From positions 392,316-456,315 of the forward strand of contig NZ_BDCI01000035.1 of the NCBI RefSeq assembly GCF_001613425.1: DNA of 64,000 nucleotides, written 5' to 3'. Positions 32,233 to 41,206 of this stretch are shown here, piece by piece. The notes beneath the pieces are model-generated. The model was not told the DNA's origin. It ran no database searches and saw only the letters and a list, made by a program, of their open reading frames with translations. How positions within the stretch are numbered: position 1 is the stretch's first letter; every line of letters starts with the position of its first letter. The position numbers were made by a program, and so were the translations under genes. The stretch is from Nocardia vulneris (GTDB lineage Bacteria > Actinomycetota > Actinomycetes > Mycobacteriales > Mycobacteriaceae).

Positions 32233-33626
32233 GGCGAACGACGCTGCTACTCGCGACGACCGGCGCACTCTGGGCGGTATCCCGTTGGCTGCCACGGGCG
32301 GTGGTGGCCCTCCGGGTCTGGATCTTCGCGAAGGTCAACGGCGGCAACGAGATCACCCTGCCGGGCGAGCGCGGTGGCCCGGAGTTGTTCCGGCGCCTGT
32401 ACGAGCATCCGGCGGCCAACGGGCGCAGCAGAGGAGCGGCTCTCTCGGATCTGTTCTGGTACTGGCTGGCGCCGGGTCCCGAAGTACACCAGGAACATCT
32501 GGAGGACGGCCCCCGCTACACCGAAGCGGCACGCACCACCAGGGCGGTGCTCTCCCTGCCGACCGCCGAGATCGAGCTGCTCGCCGCACGCTGCGCCCGC
32601 CGGATCCTCGCGGAGCTGCCCACCGGGCCGGTGACCCTGGTGCGGCTGCGCGACCTGATGATGCCTATCTGGGCGGAGTTCTTCTACGAGTTGGTCTTTC
32701 GCGAACCGTGCCCGCGAGCCGCCCGGGACCTCATCGTCGGCAATGCCGACGATGTGGTGACGTCGCTGAAATGCACCGGCCTGCGACATCTGCGCCGGCG
32801 CGACCGCCTCACCCGTTACCTGCTCGCCCGGATCGAGGCGGGCGAGGTGCCGCATCGACTGCCCGCGCTGTTCAGCCCGCGGGAGCACGCCTACTACCTG
32901 CAGGGCGCATTCTTCAACACCGCGGTCGTCCAGATGTCGGAGGGTATGGCACATCTGCTGCTCGCCGTCGCCCAGCACCAGGACGTGCAGCGCCGCATCC
33001 TGGCCGAACCCGGCAGCTCGTACCTGGAGCACGTGCTGGACGAAACCTTGCGTCAGTTCCCGCTTTTCGGCATCGCGCACCGGATCACCACCGACGATAT
33101 CGAGCTGGGCGACGCAACCACGATCCCCGCGGGCACGGTGCTGTGTTTCAACTATCAGCAGTTCGAGCGCACCGGTCACCTCGACCCCGACCGCTTCGAC
33201 CCCGACCGGTGGGCCACGCACCGCGCCAAGGACACCCACCACATCCCGTTCGGCGTCGCCGCCAATCGCCCGTGCCCGGCCTGGCGGCTGTCACCGATCG
33301 CGATGCGCGCGGTCGCGCGCACGGTGCTGGACGACTACCGCCTGCACTCGTCGGTCTCGCACACCCGCTCCATCCCGCACCGCGCCCCGTGCCTGCTGCT
33401 GGCCGCCGACCGGCCGCCGTCGCCGATCATGGTGCGCGCCATGCTGACCGGGCTGCGGGCGCGCGACCGGTTCGAGGACGTCTGGCGTGGTCTCACCCAG
33501 CTCGGCCTCGGTACCTGGATGGTGCTCGACGCCCGCCGCCAACGCCCCTGCGCCCGGTACTTCGCCGACCTGGACGCGCAGGAGCCATCGGCCTGCCCGG
33601 TCCTCAGCGGACACGCCGCCGACTGA
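32226..33626 (+). CDS. cytochrome P450 with N-terminal membrane anchor
   Basis: The 466-residue protein starts at GTG 32226, overlapping the oxidase stop by seven bases. An N-terminal hydrophobic stretch (TTLLLATTGALWAVSRW) looks like an anchor, which is unusual for a bacterial P450. The ExxR motif is Glu273-Arg276 (DETLRQFPLFG) and the haem-ligand loop is IPFGVAANRPCPAWRLS with Cys350, a divergent form of FxxGxxxCxG. An extra C-terminal stretch of about 70 residues follows. It ends the four-gene cassette and probably hydroxylates its product. Confidence 0.85.
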   Translation: MLRRTTLLLATTGALWAVSRWLPRAVVALRVWIFAKVNGGNEITLPGERGGPELFRRLYEHPAANGRSRGAALSDLFWYWLAPGPEVHQEHLEDGPRYTEAARTTRAVLSLPTAEIELLAARCARRILAELPTGPVTLVRLRDLMMPIWAEFFYELVFREPCPRAARDLIVGNADDVVTSLKCTGLRHLRRRDRLTRYLLARIEAGEVPHRLPALFSPREHAYYLQGAFFNTAVVQMSEGMAHLLLAVAQHQDVQRRILAEPGSSYLEHVLDETLRQFPLFGIAHRITTDDIELGDATTIPAGTVLCFNYQQFERTGHLDPDRFDPDRWATHRAKDTHHIPFGVAANRPCPAWRLSPIAMRAVARTVLDDYRLHSSVSHTRSIPHRAPCLLLAADRPPSPIMVRAMLTGLRARDRFEDVWRGLTQLGLGTWMVLDARRQRPCARYFADLDAQEPSACPVLSGHAAD

Positions 33627-33647
33627 ACGAGCGATCTCCGCGTCGAC

Positions 33648-35270
33648 TCAGTCCCAGCGATCGATGGTGTAGCGGGTACGGATTCCGGCACTGGTGATCC
33701 GGAAGGTGTGCCCGAGGCTGCCGCCTTTCGACATCAGCAGACCGCAGACCTCGGCGTCGTTCTTGCCCGCGACCACCGCCTGCTCCGCATGCGCCGCCAA
33801 AGTCTTACGTATCTCGTGCAATTCGCTCGTGAGGAACTCCGGGAAGAACCCTGCGCCGCTGGTGTACCCGGTGTCGGTGGCACCGGCGAGGGCGAACAGC
33901 ACGGATTGTTCGCGAGCCGTGCGGTCGTCCTCGACATACCAGGTAGCGGGGTGCGGAACCACGGCGGTCACGTCGCGGAGCTCGCCAGGGCGCAGTCCCC
34001 ACTGCTTCGGTGGGGAACCGTTCACGTAGACGTACCAGGTCACCGGGTTGCGGCGGTCCGGCGAATCCCACTGCACGATCGGCGGCGCGGCCGGGTCCGC
34101 CGCGGTCACCATCGCACCGTAACTGGTTGCCGAACCGGGTACTTCGTACTCGATCCGATCCGCGTCCGGCAGCACGGTGCGCGCGAACTTCGTCCAGGTG
34201 AGTACCACCGGGCCGACGTCGAGATCGGCGCCGCCCCGGCGCTTCTCGGCCGGCACGAGATGCCCGAAAACCCCACCGGAACGATGGGTTCGCACCGTCC
34301 GCGCCCACATCGGGCGCACATCGGCGAGTTTCGCGAAACGACGAGCCAGCGATCCGGCGGCTTCGAGTTCGCCGATGACCTTTTCGGCGCGCGCGATCAT
34401 CGCCGCCGTCGGAGCCGCGATGGGCCTGCGGTATTGCAGCGGGTTCATCTTTTCCGCGAACCGCCGCTCGACCCGCTCGTACGGCAGCCCCGCCGCGAGA
34501 TCGCTGAGCAGCGTGCCGATCATGCCGCTCTTGACGTGACAGAACCCGGCGGGTGCGGTCGCGGCGGCGAGCCAGACCAGATTGTCGCGCTGCCGTTGCG
34601 CGGCCGCGCCGTGCCCACGGACCCCGTCGAGTTGCTTGTGCACTGTCGAAAGCCATTGACCGGCACCGAGTATCGCGTCCGAGCGGTAGAGCTGTTCGGT
34701 GCGCAGCAGTGCCACCGCCTTTTTCACGACCGGAGCCGGGAACTCGGCGAGGGCACGTCCGAGTGTTTCCCGGTCGGCGTTCTTCGCCGCGACATACTGG
34801 CCCGTCGAGGCGAGCGCCGTCGGCTGATGCAGCAGGTGCTCGGCGGGCGTGAGCGCGAGATGGGTCCACGAACCGCGCTCTGCGCAGCCCCAATTCGCCG
34901 CGCTGGACCGGAACAGCGACGTGATCGGCCTGCCCTCGACCGCATCGGCGAGCGCGGCCACGGCGCGGGTATAGCTCGGCGGAATTTCGTGCGCCGACCA
35001 CAGCACGGATTTCGCGGTTCCGTCCGTACCGACGCAGACCAGTCCGCCGTATCGGCGTAGGAACGCCCGGCAGGTGCCGCAGTTGTTCGCCGCGGCGAGT
35101 TCCGGGGTGAGCGCGCCGAGGAACACTTCGAACAGATCATCGGTGTCGACCGTGAACAGCGCGGCGCTTTCGGCGGCTTTCGCTTCGAACGTCCGCCGCA
35201 CCCCGTCCAGGAATTCGTCGTACCGATCATCGATGGGCGGCTCGGCGCCCACCGGGGCTTGCGTCGTCAT
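33648..35270 (-). CDS. large hypothetical protein
   Basis: The 540-residue protein starts at ATG 35270. I do not recognise the family. It is soluble, with an N-terminal helical region (FEVFLGALTPELAAANNCGTC), a CGTC pair at about residues 64-67, a central AEKMNPLQYRRPIAAPTAAM segment, and a C-terminal half rich in Trp and Tyr (NPVTWYVYVNGSPPKQWGL). The PLQYRRP stretch is a strong signature that recurs in uncharacterised actinobacterial proteins as far as I recall. It stands alone, converging on the P450 gene. Confidence 0.72.
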   Translation of the reverse strand: MTTQAPVGAEPPIDDRYDEFLDGVRRTFEAKAAESAALFTVDTDDLFEVFLGALTPELAAANNCGTCRAFLRRYGGLVCVGTDGTAKSVLWSAHEIPPSYTRAVAALADAVEGRPITSLFRSSAANWGCAERGSWTHLALTPAEHLLHQPTALASTGQYVAAKNADRETLGRALAEFPAPVVKKAVALLRTEQLYRSDAILGAGQWLSTVHKQLDGVRGHGAAAQRQRDNLVWLAAATAPAGFCHVKSGMIGTLLSDLAAGLPYERVERRFAEKMNPLQYRRPIAAPTAAMIARAEKVIGELEAAGSLARRFAKLADVRPMWARTVRTHRSGGVFGHLVPAEKRRGGADLDVGPVVLTWTKFARTVLPDADRIEYEVPGSATSYGAMVTAADPAAPPIVQWDSPDRRNPVTWYVYVNGSPPKQWGLRPGELRDVTAVVPHPATWYVEDDRTAREQSVLFALAGATDTGYTSGAGFFPEFLTSELHEIRKTLAAHAEQAVVAGKNDAEVCGLLMSKGGSLGHTFRITSAGIRTRYTIDRWD

Positions 35271-35322
35271 AATGCCTCGAGACTAACGGCCCGATACCCG
35301 GCTCCCCCAGGGAATTTCGGCG

Positions 35323-36333
35323 TCACGGCAGCAAGCGGCCCGATTCCGTGTCGTACAGCAGCACTCGATCGGCCTGCGGAACGACCCAGCCTTCGGTACC
35401 CGGCTCCGGCTCTGCCGCCTCCGGCACGGTCACGCCCACGGTGTACCCGTCCCCGGCCACCGTGACCAGTGCGGTCGCACCGAGATGCTCGACCGTCGAC
35501 ACCTGACCGTGCAGCGCCCCGGCCACCTCGATGCCGGAGAAGTCCAGATACTCGGGCCGCGCGCCCCAGATGACCGAATCGGCCAACCCGACCAGCTCGC
35601 CGGGGATCAGGTTCATCGGCGTGGACCCGATGAAGTTGGCCACGAAAGTGTCCGCGGGCCTGCGGAATACCTCGCGGGCCGTGCCCAGCTGCCGGATCCG
35701 CCCGGCCGCGAGCACCGCGATCCGATCGGCCAGTGCCAGCGCCTCGGCCTGATCGTGGGTGACGAACACCGTGGTCACGCCGAGCTCACGTTGCAGCTTC
35801 TTGAGGAAGGTCCGCGCTTCCAACCGCAGCCGCGCGTCCAGATTGGACAGCGGTTCGTCGAACAGGAACACCTTCGGATGACAGGCCATCGCGCGAGCCA
35901 GCGCGACCCGCTGCTGCTGCCCGCCGGACAGCTCGGCGGGCCGCCGCGCCAGCAACCCGTGCAGGGACAGCTGATCCGCGGTCTCGGTCGCCTTCGCGAC
36001 CCGGCTACGCCGGTCGGCGCCGCGTACCTTCAACGGGTAGGCGATGTTGTCCGCCACCGACATGTGCGGGAACAACGCGTAGTCCTGGAACACCATGGCC
36101 ACATCGCGGCGGCCGGGCGCGAGCCGGGTGACATCCCGGTCACCGATCCGGATCTGGCCGCTGGTCGGGGTTTCCAGTCCGGCGATGGTGCGCAGCAAGG
36201 TGGTCTTGCCGCATCCGGAAGGGCCGAGCAGCGCGAAGAACTCGCCGTCTTCGATCGTGCACGACAAGCCGTCGAGCGCTTGCACGCCACCGGCGAATTC
36301 CTTGGTCAGCTCTACCAGTTCGATCTGCGCCAT
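35323..36333 (-). CDS. ABC importer ATP-binding subunit (UgpC/MsmX type)
   Basis: The 336-residue protein has Walker A GPSGCGKTT, Q-loop MVFQDYALFPHMSV, signature LSGGQQQRVALARA, Walker B VFLFDEPLSNLDA and switch His VTHDQ. The C-terminal 100 residues form the OB-type regulatory domain of sugar-importer ATPases. It shares an overlap with the permease stop at 36333 and closes a four-gene operon. Confidence 0.95.
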   Translation of the reverse strand: MAQIELVELTKEFAGGVQALDGLSCTIEDGEFFALLGPSGCGKTTLLRTIAGLETPTSGQIRIGDRDVTRLAPGRRDVAMVFQDYALFPHMSVADNIAYPLKVRGADRRSRVAKATETADQLSLHGLLARRPAELSGGQQQRVALARAMACHPKVFLFDEPLSNLDARLRLEARTFLKKLQRELGVTTVFVTHDQAEALALADRIAVLAAGRIRQLGTAREVFRRPADTFVANFIGSTPMNLIPGELVGLADSVIWGARPEYLDFSGIEVAGALHGQVSTVEHLGATALVTVAGDGYTVGVTVPEAAEPEPGTEGWVVPQADRVLLYDTESGRLLP

Positions 36334-37157
36334 CAAGCCTTGATCCCTCCGTGCAGCCGAAAGCCGTAGCGCCGGTTGACGAACAGATACATCAGCACAA
36401 CCGGAATCGAATACAACAGCGAGAAGGCGGAAATCGGCCCGAGTTGCGCCGCACCGCCCTCGTCGTAGAAGGTGCGCACCACCACGGCGGCAGGCTGCTT
36501 GTCCTGATCGCGCAGCAGCAGGAACGGCACCAGGTAGCTCCCCCACACGTTCACGACGGTCCACACCGCGATCGTGGCCAGGCCGGGCCGGGCCACCGGA
36601 ATCACGATGTCGCGCAGGATCCGCAGCGGACCCGCGCCGAACACTCGCGCCGATTCCTCGTAGGACCGGGGCACCGAGTCCATGAAATCCTTCAGGATGA
36701 AGATCGCCGCGGGCAGCAGGCCGCCGGACAACACCAGCACCACGCCGAGTTGCCGGTCCAGCAGCCCGATCTTCCAGATCATCAGGAAGATCGGCACCAT
36801 CGCCGCCGTGCCCGTCACCACGCTCGACAGCAGTAGCAGCAGGTACAGCAGCGCGTCCCGGCCCGGAATCCGCACGCGCGACAGTGCATAGGCCGCCAGC
36901 GCCGCGGCGGCCACGACGAGCACCATGCACGCGCCGGACAGCAGTACCGAGTTCCACAACGATCCCATGGTGAGGTCGTCGTGGAACAGCGCCGAAAAGT
37001 GTTCCAGGGTGGGCTTTTCCGGGAGCCGCGGGGCATAGCCGGGCGTCGGGTCGAACGGGGCGGACGCCAGCCACAGCATCGGCAACGCGAAGAAGCCGGT
37101 CACGACCGCGACAAAGGTGTAGAAGCCGATTCGGGCGACGACCCGGCCCGGGTTCAT
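36333..37157 (-). CDS. ABC importer permease (MalG/UgpE type)
   Basis: The 274-residue protein has six membrane segments. The EAA-loop is ESARVFGAGPLRILRDIVIP, which docks the ATPase. Start ATG 37157 overlaps the stop of the partner permease, and its own stop overlaps the ATPase start. Confidence 0.93.
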   Translation of the reverse strand: MNPGRVVARIGFYTFVAVVTGFFALPMLWLASAPFDPTPGYAPRLPEKPTLEHFSALFHDDLTMGSLWNSVLLSGACMVLVVAAAALAAYALSRVRIPGRDALLYLLLLLSSVVTGTAAMVPIFLMIWKIGLLDRQLGVVLVLSGGLLPAAIFILKDFMDSVPRSYEESARVFGAGPLRILRDIVIPVARPGLATIAVWTVVNVWGSYLVPFLLLRDQDKQPAAVVVRTFYDEGGAAQLGPISAFSLLYSIPVVLMYLFVNRRYGFRLHGGIKA

Positions 37158-38047
37158 GTCGGCCTCCGCCGCAGCAGTCGCAGGTAGAACAGCGCGAGCA
37201 CCAGGTTGATCAGCAGCATCAGCACCGAGGCGGCGGCGCCGTAACCCAGTGCACCGTCATCGATGCCCTGCCGGTACAGGAAGATCGGCAACGTTTCGCT
37301 GCGATGGTTCGGTTCGCCACGGGTCAGCAGGTACGGGGTGAAATCGTTGAACGTCCACAGGCTGATCAGCAGGGTGTTGGTCAGGACGTGCCCGCGCACG
37401 TGCGGAAAGACCGCGTCCCGCAACACTTGTGGGCCCGATGCTCCCGCCAGGCGCGCGGTCTCCAGCTGCGACGGCGGTACCGTGGACAGCGCGGCCGAAT
37501 AGAGCAGCATCGAAAACGCCGTGCCGCGCCAGATATTGAACACGATGATGACGACCAGCGGGTGCTCGATCATCCAGGCGTAACCGGGACTGTCCAGCAG
37601 CCGGTTCACCGTTCCTTCGTCGCGGTCGAGCATCGCGATCCACAGCACCGCAACCACACTGGCGGGCAGGATCCAGGCCAGCAGCACCAGGCTCTCCACC
37701 ACCGCACGCAGCCGGCGCGGCACGTCGCGCAGCGACCAGGCCAGGGTGAAGCCGAGGAAGTTCTGTCCGATGATCGCCGAGCCGAACACGAAAAGCAGGG
37801 TGATCCAGACGCTGTTGCCGAACAGCGGGTCGGTCAGCGCCTTGCCGTAGTTGTCCAGTCCCACCACCGAGACATGCACGGAGGTGCGCCCGGACACGGT
37901 GAGGTCGGTGAGCCCGATCCACAGCAGCCACAGCGCCGGGAACACCAGGAACGCCGCGATCAGCAGCAGCGCCGGTGTGACGAACGCGCTCGCCTTCCAG
38001 CGCCCCAGTCCCGCCACATCGGAATCGGTTGCGGCCCGGTCAGTCAC
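37154..38047 (-). CDS. ABC importer permease (MalF/UgpA type)
   Basis: The 297-residue protein has six membrane segments and an EAA-type loop LETARLAGASGPQVLRDAVF. It is the MalF-like partner of the permease at 36333. Its start overlaps the end of the binding-protein gene by eight bases. Confidence 0.93.
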   Translation of the reverse strand: MTDRAATDSDVAGLGRWKASAFVTPALLLIAAFLVFPALWLLWIGLTDLTVSGRTSVHVSVVGLDNYGKALTDPLFGNSVWITLLFVFGSAIIGQNFLGFTLAWSLRDVPRRLRAVVESLVLLAWILPASVVAVLWIAMLDRDEGTVNRLLDSPGYAWMIEHPLVVIIVFNIWRGTAFSMLLYSAALSTVPPSQLETARLAGASGPQVLRDAVFPHVRGHVLTNTLLISLWTFNDFTPYLLTRGEPNHRSETLPIFLYRQGIDDGALGYGAAASVLMLLINLVLALFYLRLLRRRPT

Positions 38048-39425
38048 CGGCCACCTTGTCCCTGCCCACCGCCTCGGCCACCGTGGTGCCGTACTCGGCG
38101 GCGGCGTCGGCCGGGCTCGTTCCGGTGATCACATCCAACGTCGCCTGCTGGATCGCCTTCGATACCCGGGTGTATTCCGGTAGGGCGGGGCGCAGCGACG
38201 TGGTCGGCAAGACCTGTTGCGAGACGAAGGTCAGCAGCGGATCACCGCTCAGCACATCGGCATTCACGTCCTGGCGCGCGGTGATCCGGGGACCGCCCGC
38301 GGCCAGCAGTTGCGCGAACGCCGTCGGCGAGTTCATGAATTGCAGTAGCTCCCAGGCGAGTTCGATGTTCTTGCTCTTCGGATTGAGCACCCGGCCGCCG
38401 CCACCGGACATGCTCACGAAGTCCTGCCGATGCACCCCGGCACCCGGCGTGCTCGCCGGAATCCGCGCCCAGCCGACCGCGGTGTCACGGTCCGCCATCG
38501 GGGCGCTGCCCCCGGCCGGGTTCAGCACACCGCGCCAGAAGTAGTCGCTCTCCAACAGGATGCCGACCTGTCCCCCAGCGAACTTCTCGAAACTCTTCTC
38601 CCGGCCCTTGGCGTCCTGCTGCAATTGCGCGTCACCCAGTTTCTCGCCGTACAGCGTGCGGTAGAACTCCAGCACCCGACGGAATTTCGCGGTGTTGCCC
38701 ACCCACTTGCCGTCCTCGTACAACTCGCTGCCTGCGCCGGCCAGCAAAGGCAGCACGCCCTGCGTCGTCGTCGCCTCGCCGAAACTCGTGCCCGCGTCGA
38801 GCTGCACCGGAATCACACCCGGCACCGCTTTCAGCTTGCGGCCCGCCGCGAGCACGTCGTCCCAACTGGCCGGCTGCCAGTCCGCCGGTAAACCCGCCTG
38901 CTCGAACAGCTTCCGGTTGAAGAACAGCACCCGCCCGTCGGTCTCCTGCGGGATGCCGTACTGCGCACCGTTGTAGGACAGCAACCGCTGCACCGATTCC
39001 GGCATCTGCCGCCAGCCGTCCCAGGCCTTGACCTGGTCGGCGCCGACCAGTTCGTCCAGCGGTGCGATCTGCTCCCCCTCGGCGAACTCACCGACCCAGA
39101 TCCCGTCCAGCGAAACGACATCCGCGCCGGTGCCGGTCTTCAGATCCTTGGCGATGCGGCTCTTGTAATCCTCGTCGGGCACCCCCGTCGCCTGGAACTT
39201 CACCCGCACGGTGACGCCCTTGGCGCGCTGCTGTGCCACGAATTCCGGGATGACCCAGTCTTCGATCCACTTCGCTTCGGCCGCGTTCTTCCCGCCCGCG
39301 GAATTGATCGCGTTCGCGGTGATCGTCAGCGACTCGCCGTCGCTGTCCGACCCGCAGGCCGTCACCCCTGTCAAGGACACACCGACGCTCACCGCCACCG
39401 CGAGCACCCGCATTTTCGATCCCAT
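38040..39425 (-). CDS. extracellular solute-binding lipoprotein, family 1 (sugar ABC importer)
   Basis: The 461-residue protein has a signal peptide with lipobox SLTGVTAC (Cys24) and a family-1 sugar-binding fold, including GADVVSLDGIWVGEFAEG and YGIPQETDGRVLFFNRKLFE. It captures a carbohydrate or polyol outside the membrane and delivers it to the two permeases. Start may be ATG 39425 or 39413. It heads the operon binding protein, permease, permease, ATPase. No sugar hydrolase or dedicated regulator is adjacent, so the substrate is unknown. Confidence 0.93.
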   Translation of the reverse strand: MGSKMRVLAVAVSVGVSLTGVTACGSDSDGESLTITANAINSAGGKNAAEAKWIEDWVIPEFVAQQRAKGVTVRVKFQATGVPDEDYKSRIAKDLKTGTGADVVSLDGIWVGEFAEGEQIAPLDELVGADQVKAWDGWRQMPESVQRLLSYNGAQYGIPQETDGRVLFFNRKLFEQAGLPADWQPASWDDVLAAGRKLKAVPGVIPVQLDAGTSFGEATTTQGVLPLLAGAGSELYEDGKWVGNTAKFRRVLEFYRTLYGEKLGDAQLQQDAKGREKSFEKFAGGQVGILLESDYFWRGVLNPAGGSAPMADRDTAVGWARIPASTPGAGVHRQDFVSMSGGGGRVLNPKSKNIELAWELLQFMNSPTAFAQLLAAGGPRITARQDVNADVLSGDPLLTFVSQQVLPTTSLRPALPEYTRVSKAIQQATLDVITGTSPADAAAEYGTTVAEAVGRDKVAGD

Positions 39426-39514
39426 CTTCAGACGGTGTCACAAGACGCCCGGTACCGGCGCGCATTGCGAAATTCGGTTGCGGCGATCGGACGGAAAGGG
39501 TTGTCTGGAACCCC

Positions 39515-41197
39515 GTGGCCCACGTAGACGTTTCCGATGTCGAGTATTTCCTCCCGGATGGACGACAGCTCCTCGACGGGGTGAATTTTCGTATCGGTGA
39601 GGGTGTGAAGGCCGCGTTGATCGGGCCGAACGGGACCGGGAAGACAACCCTGGTGCGGATCATCGCCGGCGATATCGCGGCCGATGAAGGTGCGGTGACC
39701 CGGTCCGGATCGCTGGGCGTCATGCGGCAGTTCATCGGGCAGATCGACGACGAGTCGACCGTCCGCGACCTGCTCCTCTCGGTGGCCGCGCCGCCGGTGC
39801 GGGCCGCCGCGCGGGCGCTCGATGCCGCCGAGGACGCGTTGATCGAAACCGACGACGAGACAACGCAATTGGCCTACGCGCATGCGCTGACCGGGTGGGG
39901 CGACATCGGCGGCTACGAGCTCGAGGCGTTCTGGGACAACGTGACCACCACCGCGCTCGGCGTCGCCTTCGACCGCGCCAAATGGCGGGCGGTGCGCACG
40001 CTGAGCGGCGGCGAGCAGAAACGCCTGGTGCTGGAGGCGTTGTTCGCGGGCCCCGACGAGGTGTTGCTGCTCGACGAGCCGGACAACTATCTGGACGTGC
40101 CGGGCAAGCAGTGGCTGGAACGCACTATCGCGGCGTCGCCGAAGTCCGTGCTGTTCGTCAGTCACGACCGGGAACTGATCGCGAACGCGGCCACCCGGAT
40201 CGTCACCCTCGAACCCGGAGTCAGCGGGGCGAGTTCGTGGATCCACGGCGGTGGCTTCGCCAGCTATCACCAAGCGCGCGAGGATCGTACGGCGCGCCTG
40301 GCCGAACTGCGCCGGCGCTGGGACGAAGACCACGCGAAGCTGCGGGCGCTGGTGCTGCGGTTACGGGAGAAGGCGAAGTACAACGACGGCGTGGCGGCGC
40401 GCTACCACGCCGCGCAGACCAGGTTGGCCAAGTTCGAGGCGGCAGGGCCGCCGGAAGCGATTCCGTTGCGGCAGAACGTCTCCGTCCGCTTGCGTGGCGG
40501 ACGGACCGGCAAGCGGGCGCTGGTGTGCACGCAGGTGGAACTCACCGGGTTGATGCGGCCGTTCGACGCGGAGATCTGGTACGGCGACCGCGTTGCGGTG
40601 CTCGGCGCCAACGGATCCGGCAAATCACACTTCCTGCGCCTGCTCGCGACCGGCGGTACGGATCCCGATGCCGAACATCGCCCGGTCGGCGAACTCGACC
40701 TCGCGCCGGTACCGCACACCGGCGTCGCCGCCCTCGGCGCGCGCGTGCGGCCGGGATATTTCGCGCAGACCCACGCCCGGCCGGACCTGGCCGACCGTAG
40801 CCTGCTGGAGATCCTGCACACCGGCAACGAGCATCGCGACGGTATGGGCCGCGAGGCCGCCAGTCGCGTGCTCGACCGCTACGGCCTCGTGCAGGCCGCC
40901 GAACAACGCTTCGACGACCTGTCCGGTGGTCAGCAGGCGCGGCTGCAGATCCTGCTGCTCGAACTGTCCGGCGTCACCATGCTGCTGCTCGACGAACCCA
41001 CCGACAACCTGGACCTGCATTCCGCCGAAGCCCTCGAACAGGGCATCGCCGATTTCGCGGGCACCGTGGTCACCGTCACCCACGACCGCTGGTTCGCCCG
41101 CCAATTCGACCGCTTCCTCGTCTTCGGCTCCGACGGCACCGTCTACGAATCCCCCACCCCCATCTGGACCGAACCCCGCGTCCAACGCACCCGCTAA
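39515..41197 (+). CDS. ABC-F family ATPase
   Basis: The 560-residue protein starts at GTG 39515. It has two nucleotide-binding domains, no membrane segment, and a charged linker (about residues 245-310) between them, as in ABC-F proteins. NBD1: GPNGTGKTTLVR, LSGGEQKRLVLEAL, VLLLDEPDNYLD. NBD2: GANGSGKSHFLRLL, LSGGQQARLQILLLEL, LLLDEPTDNLD. ABC-F proteins bind the ribosomal E site and either aid translation or protect ribosomes from antibiotics. Which applies here cannot be decided; the 89-base upstream gap shows no attenuator. Confidence 0.92.
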   Translation: MAHVDVSDVEYFLPDGRQLLDGVNFRIGEGVKAALIGPNGTGKTTLVRIIAGDIAADEGAVTRSGSLGVMRQFIGQIDDESTVRDLLLSVAAPPVRAAARALDAAEDALIETDDETTQLAYAHALTGWGDIGGYELEAFWDNVTTTALGVAFDRAKWRAVRTLSGGEQKRLVLEALFAGPDEVLLLDEPDNYLDVPGKQWLERTIAASPKSVLFVSHDRELIANAATRIVTLEPGVSGASSWIHGGGFASYHQAREDRTARLAELRRRWDEDHAKLRALVLRLREKAKYNDGVAARYHAAQTRLAKFEAAGPPEAIPLRQNVSVRLRGGRTGKRALVCTQVELTGLMRPFDAEIWYGDRVAVLGANGSGKSHFLRLLATGGTDPDAEHRPVGELDLAPVPHTGVAALGARVRPGYFAQTHARPDLADRSLLEILHTGNEHRDGMGREAASRVLDRYGLVQAAEQRFDDLSGGQQARLQILLLELSGVTMLLLDEPTDNLDLHSAEALEQGIADFAGTVVTVTHDRWFARQFDRFLVFGSDGTVYESPTPIWTEPRVQRTR

Positions 41198-41206
41198 CGC
41201 AATCTC

